Shown: positions 15,975 through 15,994 of the stretch, piece by piece
Layout: each line of letters opens with the position of its first letter
How positions within the stretch are numbered: the first letter of the stretch is position 1
Notes under the pieces: model-generated
Seen by the model: the letters and a program-made list of their open reading frames with translations, nothing else
Databases searched by the model: none
Told to the model about the DNA's origin: nothing
Origin: Methanomassiliicoccus sp. UBA345
GTDB taxonomy: Archaea; Thermoplasmatota; Thermoplasmata; Methanomassiliicoccales; Methanomassiliicoccaceae
Assembly (NCBI GenBank): GCA_002504525.1
Contig: DATD01000019.1
Span: 36,911 to 52,904 of the forward strand
Direction: 5' to 3'
Length of the DNA: 15,994 nt
Position numbers and translations under genes: made by a program

Positions 15975-15994
15975 CTGTTCCCCACGCGAGTGGG
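15975..15994 (+). CRISPR. First CRISPR repeat, cut by window end
   Basis: CTGTTCCCCACGCGAGTGGG aligns with positions 1-20 of the 29-nt I-E repeat of E. coli. The exact first base is uncertain and may be G15973. CCCCAC (15980-15985) and GTGGG (15990-15994, next base beyond the window) form the expected stem, with GCGA as loop, which is a GNRA tetraloop. The array is not visible, so spacers, repeat number and consensus are unknown. It is placed just after a complete I-E operon, which makes the call strong despite there being only one partial copy. Confidence 0.85.

Noticed and set aside
7468..15994. An extra accessory gene (such as cas4, a toxin or an anti-CRISPR) in the cas operon
   Set aside because: The eight genes are packed end to end and no gap is large enough for another.

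Overview
The window reads as archaeal chromosome, most likely from the Thermoplasmata/Methanomassiliicoccales side of the Euryarchaeota. This rests on archaeal-type BRE/TATA promoters, two protein families (DUF763 and DUF61/UPF0216) found mainly in archaea, a lone NifB of the kind seen in methanogens, and a 23S rRNA gene with its own promoters and no 16S, tRNA or 5S upstream of it within the window. Unlinked rRNA genes are known in Thermoplasmata. The lineage is inferred, not proven.

Layout. Positions 1 to about 1655 are the 5' half of a 23S rRNA gene on the minus strand; its 3' half lies outside. About 1656-2230 is its control region, with several tandem TATA elements; two of these are followed, at the expected start of transcription, by near-identical hairpin repeats. 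Three more minus-strand genes follow: a two-pass membrane protein, a DUF763 protein and a DUF61 protein. A short divergent promoter region separates them from a plus-strand pair, nifB (radical SAM, with a fused NifX-like C-terminal domain) and a catabolic-type acetolactate synthase, 4 nt apart.

From 7617 to the end is a complete type I-E CRISPR-Cas operon in canonical order: cas3, cas8e (cse1), cse2, cas7e, cas5e, cas6e, cas1, cas2. A leader of about 50 bp follows, then the first 20 or so bases of the first CRISPR repeat, where the window stops. Every junction is tight or overlapping and the key catalytic motifs of Cas3 and Cas1 are intact, so the system looks functional. Cas8e, Cse2, Cas7e, Cas5e and Cas6e would form Cascade, Cas3 the recruited nuclease-helicase, and Cas1-Cas2 the spacer integrase. 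Base composition drops clearly on entering the cas operon (and already in the last part of the acetolactate synthase gene), which suggests that it was acquired horizontally.

The points most worth a second look are: an apparent CTG start codon for cas6e, supported by a strong Shine-Dalgarno sequence and family alignment; a His in place of the Tyr in the Cas6e active-site motif; the duplicated promoter-hairpin modules upstream of 23S; and possible crRNA promoters in the short AT-rich leader. I did not find a wholly unknown system.
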